NCBI RefSeq assembly: GCF_900114085.1 | Contig: NZ_FORU01000010.1 | Coordinates: 58,242 to 122,241 of the forward strand | Origin: Myroides guanonis | Lineage (GTDB): Bacteria > Bacteroidota > Bacteroidia > Flavobacteriales > Flavobacteriaceae | DNA: 64,000 bases | Direction of reading: 5' to 3' | Shown: positions 7,741-16,729 of the stretch, piece after piece | How positions within the stretch are numbered: position 1 is the stretch's first letter | Layout: the number at the start of each line of letters is the position of its first letter | Made by a program: the position numbers and the translations under genes | The notes under the pieces: model-generated | Databases searched by the model: none | Told to the model about the DNA's origin: nothing | The model's input: the letters and a program-made list of their open reading frames with translations, nothing else

Positions 7741-8373
7741 TTATCGAAGAATCTTATATAAAGTAATGATTGCCACAACAGCAGTAACGACACCAATGCA
7801 ATAATTCACATTTTTCAAAACAAAAGTATTTGTTCTGGAAGACTTATTGAAAAAGGTTATATAAAGATAAAACATCAAAGCCGAACCAAGAACTACACCA
7901 ATAGAAAAAATAAAATTATATGATTTCTCAAAAATTGGCAAATGGTAACTAGCTAGAGTAACGCTTAAAAACGCATAATAAGGTATTGGAAAAACATTAA
8001 GAAGCGCCAACATAGAACCATAAAAAAAACGGTTTTTCTTATGGCTTACCTCTTCTTTTTTCAACTGTTTCTTTTGGTCTATTTTTTTTGCAAATACAAT
8101 AAAATAAACCGTTAAGATTGTAAATATAACAAAACCTATTTCATGTAGTGCATTCGAAATAAAGGGGTTTGAATCGATAATTTTGGCAGCAAAAATCGCA
8201 ATAAATGTCTGAACAAGTATAATCGATAATGCTCCCATCACATATGAAGTAGCACTTCTTTGCCCTTCATTTTTTGAAATTTTAACTGCAGTCATATTGA
8301 GCAACCCTGGTAGAGAAACTCCGACAACAGCCGCTAAAAACCCTAGCATCAATAATCCGAATGCATCTCCCAT
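7741..8373 (-). CDS. LysE-family amino acid exporter-like membrane protein
   Basis: A 210-residue integral membrane protein with about six hydrophobic segments. The N-terminal PGLLNMTAVKIS region occupies the position of the conserved PGP motif in the LysE/RhtB family; here the second Pro is Leu. Length is that of the family. The predicted role is export of an amino acid or related solute through the inner membrane; substrate unknown. It starts 2 bp after the trmB stop, so expression is coupled to trmB. Confidence 0.75.
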   Translation of the reverse strand: MGDAFGLLMLGFLAAVVGVSLPGLLNMTAVKISKNEGQRSATSYVMGALSIILVQTFIAIFAAKIIDSNPFISNALHEIGFVIFTILTVYFIVFAKKIDQKKQLKKEEVSHKKNRFFYGSMLALLNVFPIPYYAFLSVTLASYHLPIFEKSYNFIFSIGVVLGSALMFYLYITFFNKSSRTNTFVLKNVNYCIGVVTAVVAIITLYKILR

Positions 8374-8375
8374 AG

Positions 8376-9047
8376 CTACTTTATTCTAAACTGAATATAG
8401 GTGATTGCCTTATTCTGTTCCAAATATTGTTGCTCATAAAAAGTTTGTATCTCTGTAACAACAGCAGGAGAACCTTCATTCTTATAGACGTGATGATTGG
8501 CATATATTACTTCATGTCCCTCTCCATGCAATAATCCTAAAGTATATCCATGCATGAATTCACTATCTGTTTTTAAATTAACAATACCATCTTCTTTCAA
8601 GATACGCTTATAGCGTTGAAGAAATTCTGAATTTGTTAAACGATGTTTTGTTCGCTTGTATTTAATCTGTGGATCTGGAAATGTAATCCAAATTTCACTA
8701 ACTTCTTTGGAATCAAAAGCAAATTCAATTAATTCAATTTGAGTTCTAATAAAAGCTACATTCGTAAGATTATCATCCGTTGCTGTTTTTGCACCTCTCC
8801 AAAAACGAGCACCTTTAATATCAATCCCAATAAAGTTTTTATCTGGAAATCGTTTAGCTAATTCTACAGTATACTCCCCTTTCCCACATCCTAACTCAAG
8901 CACAATAGGATTATCGTTTTTGAAAACCTCTTCATTCCACTTCCCCTTTAAAGGAAAATTATCTACTATCTCTTCTCTACTAGGTTGATATACATTAGAA
9001 AAAGTATCGTTTTCTCTAAAGCGTTTAAGTTTATTTTTACTTCCCAC
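8376..9047 (-). CDS. trmB: tRNA (guanine(46)-N7)-methyltransferase TrmB
   Basis: A 223-residue SAM-dependent methyltransferase that makes m7G46 in tRNA. SAM motif I is LELGCGKGEYTVELA; the family-specific ITFPDPQIKYKRTKHRL carries the PDP-W-x-K-x-RHxKRR-like catalytic/tRNA-binding region, with Gln-Ile where many proteins have Trp. First gene of the probable trmB-lysE-MGMT operon. The 110-bp upstream region separates it from the histidine kinase stop on the same strand. Confidence 0.95.
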   Translation of the reverse strand: MGSKNKLKRFRENDTFSNVYQPSREEIVDNFPLKGKWNEEVFKNDNPIVLELGCGKGEYTVELAKRFPDKNFIGIDIKGARFWRGAKTATDDNLTNVAFIRTQIELIEFAFDSKEVSEIWITFPDPQIKYKRTKHRLTNSEFLQRYKRILKEDGIVNLKTDSEFMHGYTLGLLHGEGHEVIYANHHVYKNEGSPAVVTEIQTFYEQQYLEQNKAITYIQFRIK

Positions 9048-9157
9048 GTCGTCAATTAATTTTGCGGTAAAATTAAGGAATTATAATAATTAATACGAAC
9101 CTATTGATACAAGTTTCCTTAAACAAGATAGATGTTGCAATAAAATTTGTGTCTAAA

Positions 9158-10204
9158 CTACTGTTTTGATTTTTCAAGAGTAAAAGAAAACTCCGAACCA
9201 AAACCAAATCTACTTTCAACGTAAATATGTTCATTATGTGCTTCCACTATATGCTTAACGATCGAAAGACCTAATCCTGAACCACCTACCGAACGGGATC
9301 CACTTTTATCGATTCTAAAGAATCTTTCAAAAAGTCTTGGGATAAATTCTGTTTTTATACCTTCTCCATTATCTGTGATTCTAACAATCACCTTGTTATT
9401 AACAAAATTCTCTATACTGATTTCTGTTGTACCTTTATTCTTACCATACTTAATTGAGTTCTCTATCAAGTTAGTAATCAATTGCAATACTCTATCTTCA
9501 TCAGCATAAACCCAAATAGGGGCATCATACTTCATATCGAAAATAAGAGAAATCTGTTTTTTTTCAGCTCTGAATTCCAACAACTCAAAAGCAGTCTTTA
9601 TAGCATCAACTATATTAAATATAGAATAATTAAGATGTAGAGTTCCTGTTTCTAACTTGGCAATCATATCCAAATCTTTCACAATATATATAAGACGTTC
9701 AACTCCTTTTTCAGCTCTATCCAGGTATTTCATTCTAACATTTTCATCGTCCATGGCACCATCTATTAGTGTAGACAGATAACTTTGTACAGTGAAAAGA
9801 GGGGTTTTTAACTCGTGAGATATATTTCCCAAAAATTCACGTCTATACTCTTCACGCACTTTTAAAGACTCAATCTCCGTTCTTTTATATTTTGCAAACT
9901 TTTGAACTTCTTTGGTAAGAGTTTCCATGTCAGTTGTGATTGGACTACTCCTCAGGGCAGTTGAATCAATCAAAGCAACATCATCATAAATACTTTTAAC
10001 TCGTTTATATATAAATTGCTCAACTCGATATTGTATGATAAAAAAAGAGCACCCGAACATCCAAACGGTGTACCCTAAATAAGCATACCATTTTACTTCA
10101 GGAAGAAATACAAAAATTGGAATAGTTACCAATAAAGAACATAGCGTAATAACCCATGCAGACTTTAGCGCGAATTTATACGACTTTTTAAACTGATTAC
10201 TCAT
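9158..10204 (-). CDS. Sensor histidine kinase, PhoR-like
   Basis: A 348-residue kinase. Two membrane segments lie near residues 14-34 and 38-57 with almost no periplasmic loop, so an external ligand domain is missing and sensing may be membrane-based or through a partner. HisKA contains the phospho-accepting His130 (NISHELKTPL); the ATPase has the N box (NLIENSIKYG), G1 (DNGEGI) and G2 (GGSGLGLSIV). It overlaps the response regulator by one base (TAATG), so the two are translationally coupled. The architecture matches the short PhoR-type kinases of Bacteroidota; the phosphate link is inferred. Confidence 0.9.
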   Translation of the reverse strand: MSNQFKKSYKFALKSAWVITLCSLLVTIPIFVFLPEVKWYAYLGYTVWMFGCSFFIIQYRVEQFIYKRVKSIYDDVALIDSTALRSSPITTDMETLTKEVQKFAKYKRTEIESLKVREEYRREFLGNISHELKTPLFTVQSYLSTLIDGAMDDENVRMKYLDRAEKGVERLIYIVKDLDMIAKLETGTLHLNYSIFNIVDAIKTAFELLEFRAEKKQISLIFDMKYDAPIWVYADEDRVLQLITNLIENSIKYGKNKGTTEISIENFVNNKVIVRITDNGEGIKTEFIPRLFERFFRIDKSGSRSVGGSGLGLSIVKHIVEAHNEHIYVESRFGFGSEFSFTLEKSKQ

Positions 10205-10884
10205 TATAGGTCTAATTTATACCCAACCCCTTTAATTGTTTTAAACCATTCATCACCAATTTTCTCTCTCAACTTGCGAATATGAACATCTATGGTTCTG
10301 CCTCCAACAACAACCTCATTCCCCCAAACTTTGTCCAATATTTCTTCTCTCTTAAATACTTTACCTGGTTTTGATGCTAACAAATAAAACAATTCAAACT
10401 CTTTTCTAGGTAAAACTATCTCAACACCATCTTTGACAATCTTGTATTCTTCGCGATTGATCTCAATATCACCCACATTCAAAACATCACCTTGAGATTC
10501 TTCCTTAACTCTGCGCAACAAAGCTTTAACCTTACTAACTAACACTTTAGGTTTCACTGGCTTGGTAATATAGTCATCTGCTCCTGCATCAAATCCAGCT
10601 ACTTGAGAATAATCTTCTCCACGCGCCGTAAGAAATGTAATAATTGTATTTTGTAAAGAAGGGATTTTTCTAATGTGTTCACAAGCTTCCATACCATCCA
10701 TTTCTGGCATCATTACATCTAATATGATTAAGTTTGGAAGCTCTTTTTGAGCTTTTTCAACTGCTTCTCTACCATTACTGGCAGTAAAAACCTGATAACC
10801 TTCTTGAGATAAATTATAACCAATAATTTCTAGAATATCTTGCTCATCATCTACTAATAGAATCTTAATCTCTTTCTTTTTCAT
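10204..10884 (-). CDS. OmpR/PhoB-family response regulator
   Basis: A 226-residue two-domain regulator. The receiver has DDE near residues 12-14, the phosphorylation site Asp56 (ILDVMMP) and the conserved Lys in TKPVKPK; the C-terminal winged-helix ends IDVHIRKLREKIG ... IKGVGYKLD, typical of OmpR/PhoB. Such regulators bind direct repeats as head-to-tail dimers. The intergenic region upstream, shared with a divergent TonB-dependent receptor, contains a 10-bp direct repeat pair (10997-11016) that fits such a site. Cognate kinase is the overlapping downstream gene. Confidence 0.92.
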   Translation of the reverse strand: MKKKEIKILLVDDEQDILEIIGYNLSQEGYQVFTASNGREAVEKAQKELPNLIILDVMMPEMDGMEACEHIRKIPSLQNTIITFLTARGEDYSQVAGFDAGADDYITKPVKPKVLVSKVKALLRRVKEESQGDVLNVGDIEINREEYKIVKDGVEIVLPRKEFELFYLLASKPGKVFKREEILDKVWGNEVVVGGRTIDVHIRKLREKIGDEWFKTIKGVGYKLDL

Positions 10885-10996
10885 TGTTTTTTAATTATTT
10901 GTTAAGCCAAAGATAATTATAAAACGAAACGAAACATGGAGTTTACAATTATTTAATATAGTAACATTTTCATAATACGTTAGATACAAAACGATA

Positions 10997-11038
10997 AACT
11001 GCAAGTAACTGCGAGTTCATAATAGGAAGCTTCCTTTG
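10997..11038 (+). promoter_or_regulatory. Candidate operator/promoter upstream of TonB receptor
   Basis: Two tandem 10-bp units, AACTGCAAGT (10997-11006) and AACTGCGAGT (11007-11016), precede a perfect 12-bp palindrome AGGAAGCTTCCT (11024-11035) that overlaps a weak -7-like box (TTCCTTTG, 11031-11038). The arrangement resembles a head-to-tail PhoB-family site placed over a -33 region. Binding is inferred only. Confidence 0.4.
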
Positions 11039-11061
11039 CAATAAAATTTAACAACTTACAC

Positions 11062-13803
11062 ATGAATTTTAAAGTATTAGTAATCGCTCTTTTTTCATTC
11101 TCAGGAATCTGGGCTCAAAGTTCCAAAATCAAAGGAAAGCTAGTAGACAATGACAATCAAGAAGGATTGCCTTTTGCTACCATTAGTATTAAAAATAGTG
11201 CAATTGGTGCTAATTCAGACTTAGATGGAAATTATCTGTTAGAAATACCTTCTGGAAACCAAACTATAGTGTATGATTTCTTAGGTTATCAATCAAAAGA
11301 AGTTGTAGTAAACACGAAAAATGGAGAGATTAAAGTTTTAAACATAAACTTACAATCTGACAGTTACGAATTAGAAGGTGTTGTAATACAGGCTACTCAA
11401 AACAGAAGCAAAGAATCTGCATTACTTGTCGATCAACAACGCTCACTTGAAATAAAACAAAATATAGGATCTCAAGAATTATCTAGGAAAGGCGTAAGCA
11501 ATGTAGCTGCTGCAGTAGCTAAAACAACAGGAGTTTCCAAACAAGAAAGCAGTGGTAGTATTTTCGTAAGAGGTTTAGGAGACCGTTATAATACGACCTC
11601 ATTAAATGGACTACCAATTCCATCTAATGATCCGGAGAACAAAAATATCTCTTTAGATATATTCTCCACCGATATTGTAGAATACATTTCTATTGACAAA
11701 ACGTATTCTAGTAGAAATTATGGTGATTTTGCTGGTGGAAACGTAGACATAATCTCTAAAAAGCATAGCGGAAAACCATTTATTGACTTTTCAATTGGAT
11801 CATCAGTAAATTCAAATGCAGTTCAGCAAGACCCATTCAGATTACTATCAGATAGAAGCTTCTTTGGTTTCTCTGACAACAAAATACCTAACAACCCTTT
11901 AAACTCATATTCCTTCACAAATCGCATCGCTAATGAAAACAAAGCACCGTATGGATTTAACTTCGGAATAAATACAGGAGGGACTTTAAATATAGGAAAT
12001 GAAAGTCAATTAAATCTATTTGGAACGGCCTCTTTCGAGAACAACTTTAAATACAAAGAAGGTATAGCAAGAACTGCGCAAGCACAAGGTTCATATGAAA
12101 AAGACCTAACGTTTGAGTCTTTCAATTACAATACTACTACAACTGGAATGTTTAATGCAGACTATATTATTAACCCTAATCACAACATTAAATATAATTT
12201 CCTTTTCATAAATGACACCTCTGAAAAAAATGAAGAATATACAGGTTTCATGAGAGATAAAGCAGAAGGAGACAACAAAGCGTTTCTAATGCGCCAGACA
12301 TATAAAGAAAACACATTGATGACACATCAATTATTAGGAAACAACAAATTAAGTGAACAGTTCTCTTTAAACTGGGGAGCTTCATACAATCAAATCACTG
12401 GAGACACTCCAGACCGTATGCAATTTACAACAAGAACAACTGATTTTAAAGACTATAAATTTGTTACAAACTCTACACCAGACAACCACAGATACTATGA
12501 TCATCTGGAAGAAACAGAAATAGCTGCAAACATTGCTTTAGATTACAAATTTGCTAAGAATGAAGATCAATTATTCGATGGGAAAATTACCATTGGATAT
12601 AATGGACGTAATAAACAAAGAAACTTTGAAGCTACACAATTCAATCTTAATATAAATAGAGATTACAGAAGTACAATTGTTGACCCTAGAAACCTAGACA
12701 GTTTTTTCAACGCTGAAAATTTCGAAAAAGGATACTTTGACATTGAAACATTTAGAGGAGGTAAAAACACAGTAGGTGCTTTAGAACCACAAACATATGA
12801 AGGAAACATGAATATTCATGGTGGTTTTGCAATTTTAGAATATAAATTAAATCCAAAACTATCTACGGTCTTAGGAGTAAGATTAGAACAATTAACTCAA
12901 GAAGTTACATGGAAAACACAGTTAGACAATGAAGAAACCAGTGATAAATTTGACAAAACTGCATTTTTACCAAACCTTTCTTTAAAGTACGAACTAAACG
13001 ATAGAAACAACCTTCGTCTAGCGGCTTCGAAAACTTATACACTACCTCAATTTAAAGAGAGAGCTAGATTCATTTATGAAGATGTTACCACAGTTAAAGT
13101 TGGTAATCCAGATTTATATCCATCAGACGACTACAACTTGGATTTAAAATGGGAGTTTTTTCCTATAAACGATGAAATTGTATCTGTAACTGCCTTTGGA
13201 AAGTATATTCAAAACCCTATTAATGAAATTGTAATGGCTTCTTCTTCTAACGATATCACATTTGCAAACACAGGTGATTTTGGATATGCAGCAGGTATAG
13301 AATTAGAATTAAGAAAAAACATATTTGAATTCAGTGAGATAAACACTAACAAATTAACTGCTGGACTGAATGCCGCTTATATGAAAACACATCAAAAATT
13401 AGACAATGAGAAAATCACTAAGGAAACTAAGATTAGAGCATTATTCACCAACGAGACTTCTAGTTTTACAGGAGCATCAGATTTCTTAATGAATGCCGAC
13501 ATTACTTATATTAAAGAGTGGAAAGAAAAAAGTTTAATGGCAACACTAACATATGCTCATTTCTCAGATAAGCTGAACTCAATCGGAACAGAACGAAGTG
13601 GAAATCTAGTAGACAAATCATTTGGAACTCTAGACTTCATTCTGAAAACAAAATTTACAGAAAACTTCTCAATCGGATTAAGTGCTAAAAATTTATTAGA
13701 CCCAAGAATCAAAACAGTACAAGAAAATCTTAATCAAGACATACTCGTTAACTCTTATAAGTTAGGAAGAGATTTTAGTTTAAGCTTCAACTATTCTTTC
13801 TAA
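11062..13803 (+). CDS. TonB-dependent outer membrane receptor with CarboxypepD regulatory domain
   Basis: A 913-residue outer membrane transporter. It has a signal peptide ending at about residue 18 (SFSGIWAQ), a carboxypeptidase-D regulatory-like domain at about 22-105 (IKGKLVDNDNQEGLPFATI), a plug with VRGLGDRYNTTSLNG, and a barrel closing with the terminal phenylalanine (FSLSFNYSF). It should import a ligand using TonB energy. Directly downstream are a surface lipoprotein and a small T9SS sorting-domain protein, and divergently upstream a PhoB/PhoR-type pair, which suggests a regulated nutrient uptake locus, possibly phosphate related. The ligand cannot be read from sequence. Confidence 0.9.
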   Translation: MNFKVLVIALFSFSGIWAQSSKIKGKLVDNDNQEGLPFATISIKNSAIGANSDLDGNYLLEIPSGNQTIVYDFLGYQSKEVVVNTKNGEIKVLNINLQSDSYELEGVVIQATQNRSKESALLVDQQRSLEIKQNIGSQELSRKGVSNVAAAVAKTTGVSKQESSGSIFVRGLGDRYNTTSLNGLPIPSNDPENKNISLDIFSTDIVEYISIDKTYSSRNYGDFAGGNVDIISKKHSGKPFIDFSIGSSVNSNAVQQDPFRLLSDRSFFGFSDNKIPNNPLNSYSFTNRIANENKAPYGFNFGINTGGTLNIGNESQLNLFGTASFENNFKYKEGIARTAQAQGSYEKDLTFESFNYNTTTTGMFNADYIINPNHNIKYNFLFINDTSEKNEEYTGFMRDKAEGDNKAFLMRQTYKENTLMTHQLLGNNKLSEQFSLNWGASYNQITGDTPDRMQFTTRTTDFKDYKFVTNSTPDNHRYYDHLEETEIAANIALDYKFAKNEDQLFDGKITIGYNGRNKQRNFEATQFNLNINRDYRSTIVDPRNLDSFFNAENFEKGYFDIETFRGGKNTVGALEPQTYEGNMNIHGGFAILEYKLNPKLSTVLGVRLEQLTQEVTWKTQLDNEETSDKFDKTAFLPNLSLKYELNDRNNLRLAASKTYTLPQFKERARFIYEDVTTVKVGNPDLYPSDDYNLDLKWEFFPINDEIVSVTAFGKYIQNPINEIVMASSSNDITFANTGDFGYAAGIELELRKNIFEFSEINTNKLTAGLNAAYMKTHQKLDNEKITKETKIRALFTNETSSFTGASDFLMNADITYIKEWKEKSLMATLTYAHFSDKLNSIGTERSGNLVDKSFGTLDFILKTKFTENFSIGLSAKNLLDPRIKTVQENLNQDILVNSYKLGRDFSLSFNYSF

Positions 13804-13928
13804 TAACTGTCCTTAACAATTGAGTAACAAATCAATCACAAACACATAACCATTTGTTTATAAAGGGGTAACGTACAAAAAAAAACATATTTGGATATTT
13901 GTATCAAATCATAAAAGAAAAAAAGAAA

Positions 13929-15095
13929 ATGAAAAAACAACTTAGAAACGGATTAGCAATCGCATTATTAGCAACAACAATAATTAGCTGTAGTAGCGAT
14001 GATAATGGTAATGGTCCAATAGATCCTCCAACAGGAGTAGAAGTAAATCCTGATGATTTTAGAGGAGAATTTACGAATCAAAAAATAGAATTAGACGCAA
14101 GTAAAATATACCGATTAAAAGGAAAAGTGATAATAGGAAAAGGTAGTGAATTAATCATTCCTGCTGGAACAAAAATAATTGGAGAAGGAGGAACATCTGC
14201 CTATATCGCTATAGCACAAGAAGGAAAGATATTTGTTAATGGCACAAAAGAAGCACCAGTTGTGATGACGGGAGTGGAAGCCAAAAGAGGTAACTGGGGA
14301 GGTCTAGTAATCTGCGGTAAAGCCCCAATCAACAAAGGAACTACAGCAACAGCAGAAGTTTCAGACTTAACGTATGGTGGAACAGATGCAAATGACAGTT
14401 CAGGTTCTATTCAGTATTTAAGAATTGAATACGCAGGAGCAGCTTATAACAGTGAAAAAGAGTTTAATGGAGTATCTTTCTTTGGTGTAGGTAGTGGAAC
14501 TAAAATAGAATACGTTCAAACTTATGAAGGTTCTGACGATGGATTTGAATGGTTTGGTGGAACAGTAAACACAAAATATCTTGTGTCTACTCATAATGAT
14601 GATGACCAATTTGACTGGACTGAAGGTTGGAATGGAACAAACGAATTCTGGTTTTCAAAAGAATCAGGTGTAGCAAACAGAGGAATTGAAGCAGATAACA
14701 ACAGTAAAGACCGTTCTGCAGCTCCAATCGCTAACCCAACAATCAAGAATATAACATTAGTTGGTTTAGGGTTAAATACACCTTCTGAGTTAACAGAAAC
14801 TCAAGGGATGAAACTAAGAGAGGGAACAAAAGGAATCATTGACAATGTTGTTTTATCAAATTGGAAAACAGGATTCGATGTTGAGCACGATGAAACACTT
14901 GCAAATGTTGCTAACGGTTCTCTGAAAGTAACAAATGTTAGATTTGATAACGTTGAAACAAAATCTAAAGGAAAAAACACAGCTAAAGAAACTGTAGATG
15001 TAAGTGGTGTTTTCACAGAAAAAGCGGATGCAAGTGGTGCTGGAAACGGAGCGCAAACACCTGAATGGGCAAAAGGTTGGACGGTAGGTCTATAG
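13929..15095 (+). CDS. Surface lipoprotein partner of TonB receptor, parallel-beta-helix-like
   Basis: A 388-residue lipoprotein. I use the ATG at 13929; a longer frame opens at a TTG. The lipobox ends IISC with Cys21, followed by SSDDNGNG, an acidic linker like the Bacteroidota lipoprotein export signal that sends proteins to the cell surface. The body is rich in Gly/Asn turns and short beta stretches (GKGSELIIPAGTKIIGEGG) as in right-handed beta-helix proteins. Homologues are, to my knowledge, often found next to this type of TonB receptor and some have been misnamed as transporters. Likely a ligand-binding or degrading accessory; function unproven. Confidence 0.75.
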   Translation: MKKQLRNGLAIALLATTIISCSSDDNGNGPIDPPTGVEVNPDDFRGEFTNQKIELDASKIYRLKGKVIIGKGSELIIPAGTKIIGEGGTSAYIAIAQEGKIFVNGTKEAPVVMTGVEAKRGNWGGLVICGKAPINKGTTATAEVSDLTYGGTDANDSSGSIQYLRIEYAGAAYNSEKEFNGVSFFGVGSGTKIEYVQTYEGSDDGFEWFGGTVNTKYLVSTHNDDDQFDWTEGWNGTNEFWFSKESGVANRGIEADNNSKDRSAAPIANPTIKNITLVGLGLNTPSELTETQGMKLREGTKGIIDNVVLSNWKTGFDVEHDETLANVANGSLKVTNVRFDNVETKSKGKNTAKETVDVSGVFTEKADASGAGNGAQTPEWAKGWTVGL

Positions 15096-15117
15096 TCTAA
15101 AAGCACAACAATATGTT

Positions 15118-15160
15118 AAAAGGTCGTTTACAAAAACAAGTAAACGACCTTTTTATTTTT
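15118..15160 (+). terminator. Terminator after the surface lipoprotein
   Basis: The arms AAAAGGTCGTTTAC and GTAAACGACCTTTT close an 8-nt loop; a T-rich tract follows. Confidence 0.85.
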
Positions 15161-15207
15161 TTTATACTCAAAAAAACTATACATTTATCATTATTAAAAT
15201 TAAAACG

Positions 15208-15552
15208 GTGAACAAAAACTACTTCTATATTCTATTTCTATCGATTTTCATCAGTTGCTTTAGTATTCAGGAGAGCATTGCACAAACGCAACTTCCTTCA
15301 ACTAAGGCTTCAGAAAATATAGATGGATTAAACATTTATCCTAATCCGATAAGTGATGGAAGGGTATATATTGACACCAAACTCAATAACACAAAAGATA
15401 TCTCACTATATAACGTGTTGGGCAAAAAGATTCTCTCAACGACCATAACTGGAAGAGAGTTAACTTTACCATACAATATAAGCCCTGGTATATATATAAT
15501 TTCAATCAAAGAGAAGGAAGCTACAGCTACTAGAAAAATTGTAATTAAATAA
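15208..15552 (+). CDS. Small T9SS type A sorting-domain protein with almost no cargo
   Basis: A 114-residue protein starting at GTG (15208; no nearby in-frame ATG). A signal peptide ends at SIAQ (about residue 26). After a linker of about 15 residues the remainder is a T9SS type A C-terminal domain: IYPNPISDGRVYI, SLYNVLGKKIL, then PGIYIISIKEKEATATRKIVIK. There is no catalytic or binding domain between them. The gene has terminators on both sides but follows the TonB receptor and lipoprotein on the same strand. It could be a secretion-linked signal or adaptor (as PorA in Porphyromonas is a sorting-domain signalling protein) or a pared-down remnant. Confidence 0.8.
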   Translation: MNKNYFYILFLSIFISCFSIQESIAQTQLPSTKASENIDGLNIYPNPISDGRVYIDTKLNNTKDISLYNVLGKKILSTTITGRELTLPYNISPGIYIISIKEKEATATRKIVIK

Positions 15553-15584
15553 AATTCGTCAATTTTAGATTTTTTTAAATTGTT

Positions 15585-15612
15585 GGCTGTCAAATTTGAC
15601 AGCCTTTTTTTT
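15585..15612 (+). terminator. Terminator after the T9SS sorting-domain protein
   Basis: A perfect 20-bp palindrome, GGCTGTCAAA with its complement, is followed by eight T. Confidence 0.88.
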
Positions 15613-15667
15613 ATCTACTTCCATTATTTCTAGAAACTTTACCTAATCGAACAAGCAATTAAATTTG

Positions 15668-15675
15668 TATTTTTG
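15668..15675 (+). promoter_or_regulatory. Candidate -7 box of the LuxE-like gene
   Basis: TATTTTTG fits the Bacteroidota -7 consensus TAnnTTTG and lies 14 bp before the GTG start; I see no good -33 TTG at 17-23 bp upstream. Confidence 0.4.
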
Positions 15676-15689
15676 ACAAAAAACTCATC

Positions 15690-16670
15690 GTGTTCAAAGT
15701 AGAAGATATTTTTCAGATAAATAGTAAAAAGGAATTTCAACGAATTACTATGAAAGTCTATCGCTTCCAATATGAAAACAACGCTGTTTATAAGCAGTTT
15801 TGCGATTTATTGAAGCGTACACCTGAGACTGTCAAAAACACACTTGACATACCTTTCCTACCAATAGAGTTTTTTAAAAGCAAAACCATTATAAGTAGCA
15901 ATTCTCCTATACAAACTACCTTTACTAGTAGTGGAACCACTGGAATGATTACCAGTAAGCATAACGTTGTTGATTTATCAATATATGAATCAAGTTATTT
16001 AAAAACTTTTTCTCAATTTTATGGAAACATTGAAGACTATGCCGTTTTAGCATTACTCCCCTCCTATTTAGAAAGAGAAGGATCTTCTTTGATTTATATG
16101 GTTGATGACTTGATAAAAAGTTCTAATCATCCTGACAGTGGTTTTTACCTACACAATTACGATGAATTAGCTAAAAAGCTAATTGACTTAGATAATGAAG
16201 GTCAAAATGTATTGCTTATTGGCGTTACTTACGCTCTATTAGATTTGATTGAAAATTATCCCTTCAATCTCAAAAACACCATTATAATGGAAACAGGTGG
16301 AATGAAAGGAAAGAGAAAAGAGATGATACGTGAAGAGTTACATCAATTACTCTGTAAAGGATTTGGAGTGTCTAAAATTCATTCAGAATATGGAATGACA
16401 GAATTGCTATCACAAGCTTATTCGCTAGGAGATGGGGTGTTTGAATGCCCGCCTTGGATGGATATAATCATTAGAGATACAGAAGATGCTCTCTCTTTTG
16501 TTGACAACGGTAAAACTGGTGGAGTAAACGTAATTGATTTAGCAAACATATATTCTTGTTCATTCATAGCAACACAAGATTTAGGTAAAAAACACAATAA
16601 TCAATCATTTGAAATATTGGGAAGATTTGATCATTCCGACATAAGAGGATGTAACCTTATGGTAGTATAG
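15690..16670 (+). CDS. LuxE/PaaK-family acyl-protein synthetase
   Basis: A 326-residue soluble member of the adenylate-forming superfamily, LuxE branch. It starts at GTG (15690); the first ATG would remove the conserved N-terminus FKVEDIFQINSKKEFQ. The ATP-binding loop is TFTSSGTTGMITS, the aromatic-Gly motif region is HSEYGMTELLSQAYS, and a late cysteine (Cys321 in DIRGCNLM) matches the place of the acyl-accepting Cys in LuxE. LuxE activates a fatty acid and passes it to a reductase (LuxC). No LuxC is visible in this window, so the acyl acceptor is open. Convergent with gldC across a perfect palindromic terminator. Confidence 0.82.
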   Translation: MFKVEDIFQINSKKEFQRITMKVYRFQYENNAVYKQFCDLLKRTPETVKNTLDIPFLPIEFFKSKTIISSNSPIQTTFTSSGTTGMITSKHNVVDLSIYESSYLKTFSQFYGNIEDYAVLALLPSYLEREGSSLIYMVDDLIKSSNHPDSGFYLHNYDELAKKLIDLDNEGQNVLLIGVTYALLDLIENYPFNLKNTIIMETGGMKGKRKEMIREELHQLLCKGFGVSKIHSEYGMTELLSQAYSLGDGVFECPPWMDIIIRDTEDALSFVDNGKTGGVNVIDLANIYSCSFIATQDLGKKHNNQSFEILGRFDHSDIRGCNLMVV

Positions 16671-16679
16671 ATTTATAAT

Positions 16680-16713
16680 AAAAAAGCCCATTTGATATCA
16701 AATGGGCTTTTTT
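16680..16713 (+). terminator. Bidirectional terminator between LuxE-like gene and gldC
   Basis: A perfect 34-bp palindrome with A and T runs at its two ends, so it can act in both directions. Confidence 0.9.
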
Positions 16714-16729
16714 ATTACAAAGGAAATCT

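Noticed and set aside
10885..11061. A strong consensus promoter for the two-component pair
   Set aside because: I found no convincing TTG plus TAnnTTTG pair on the minus strand, so no promoter is listed for it.
14801..15106. Long antisense frames inside the surface lipoprotein gene
   Set aside because: Fully covered by the real gene on the + strand, with no start context or homology; shadow frames.
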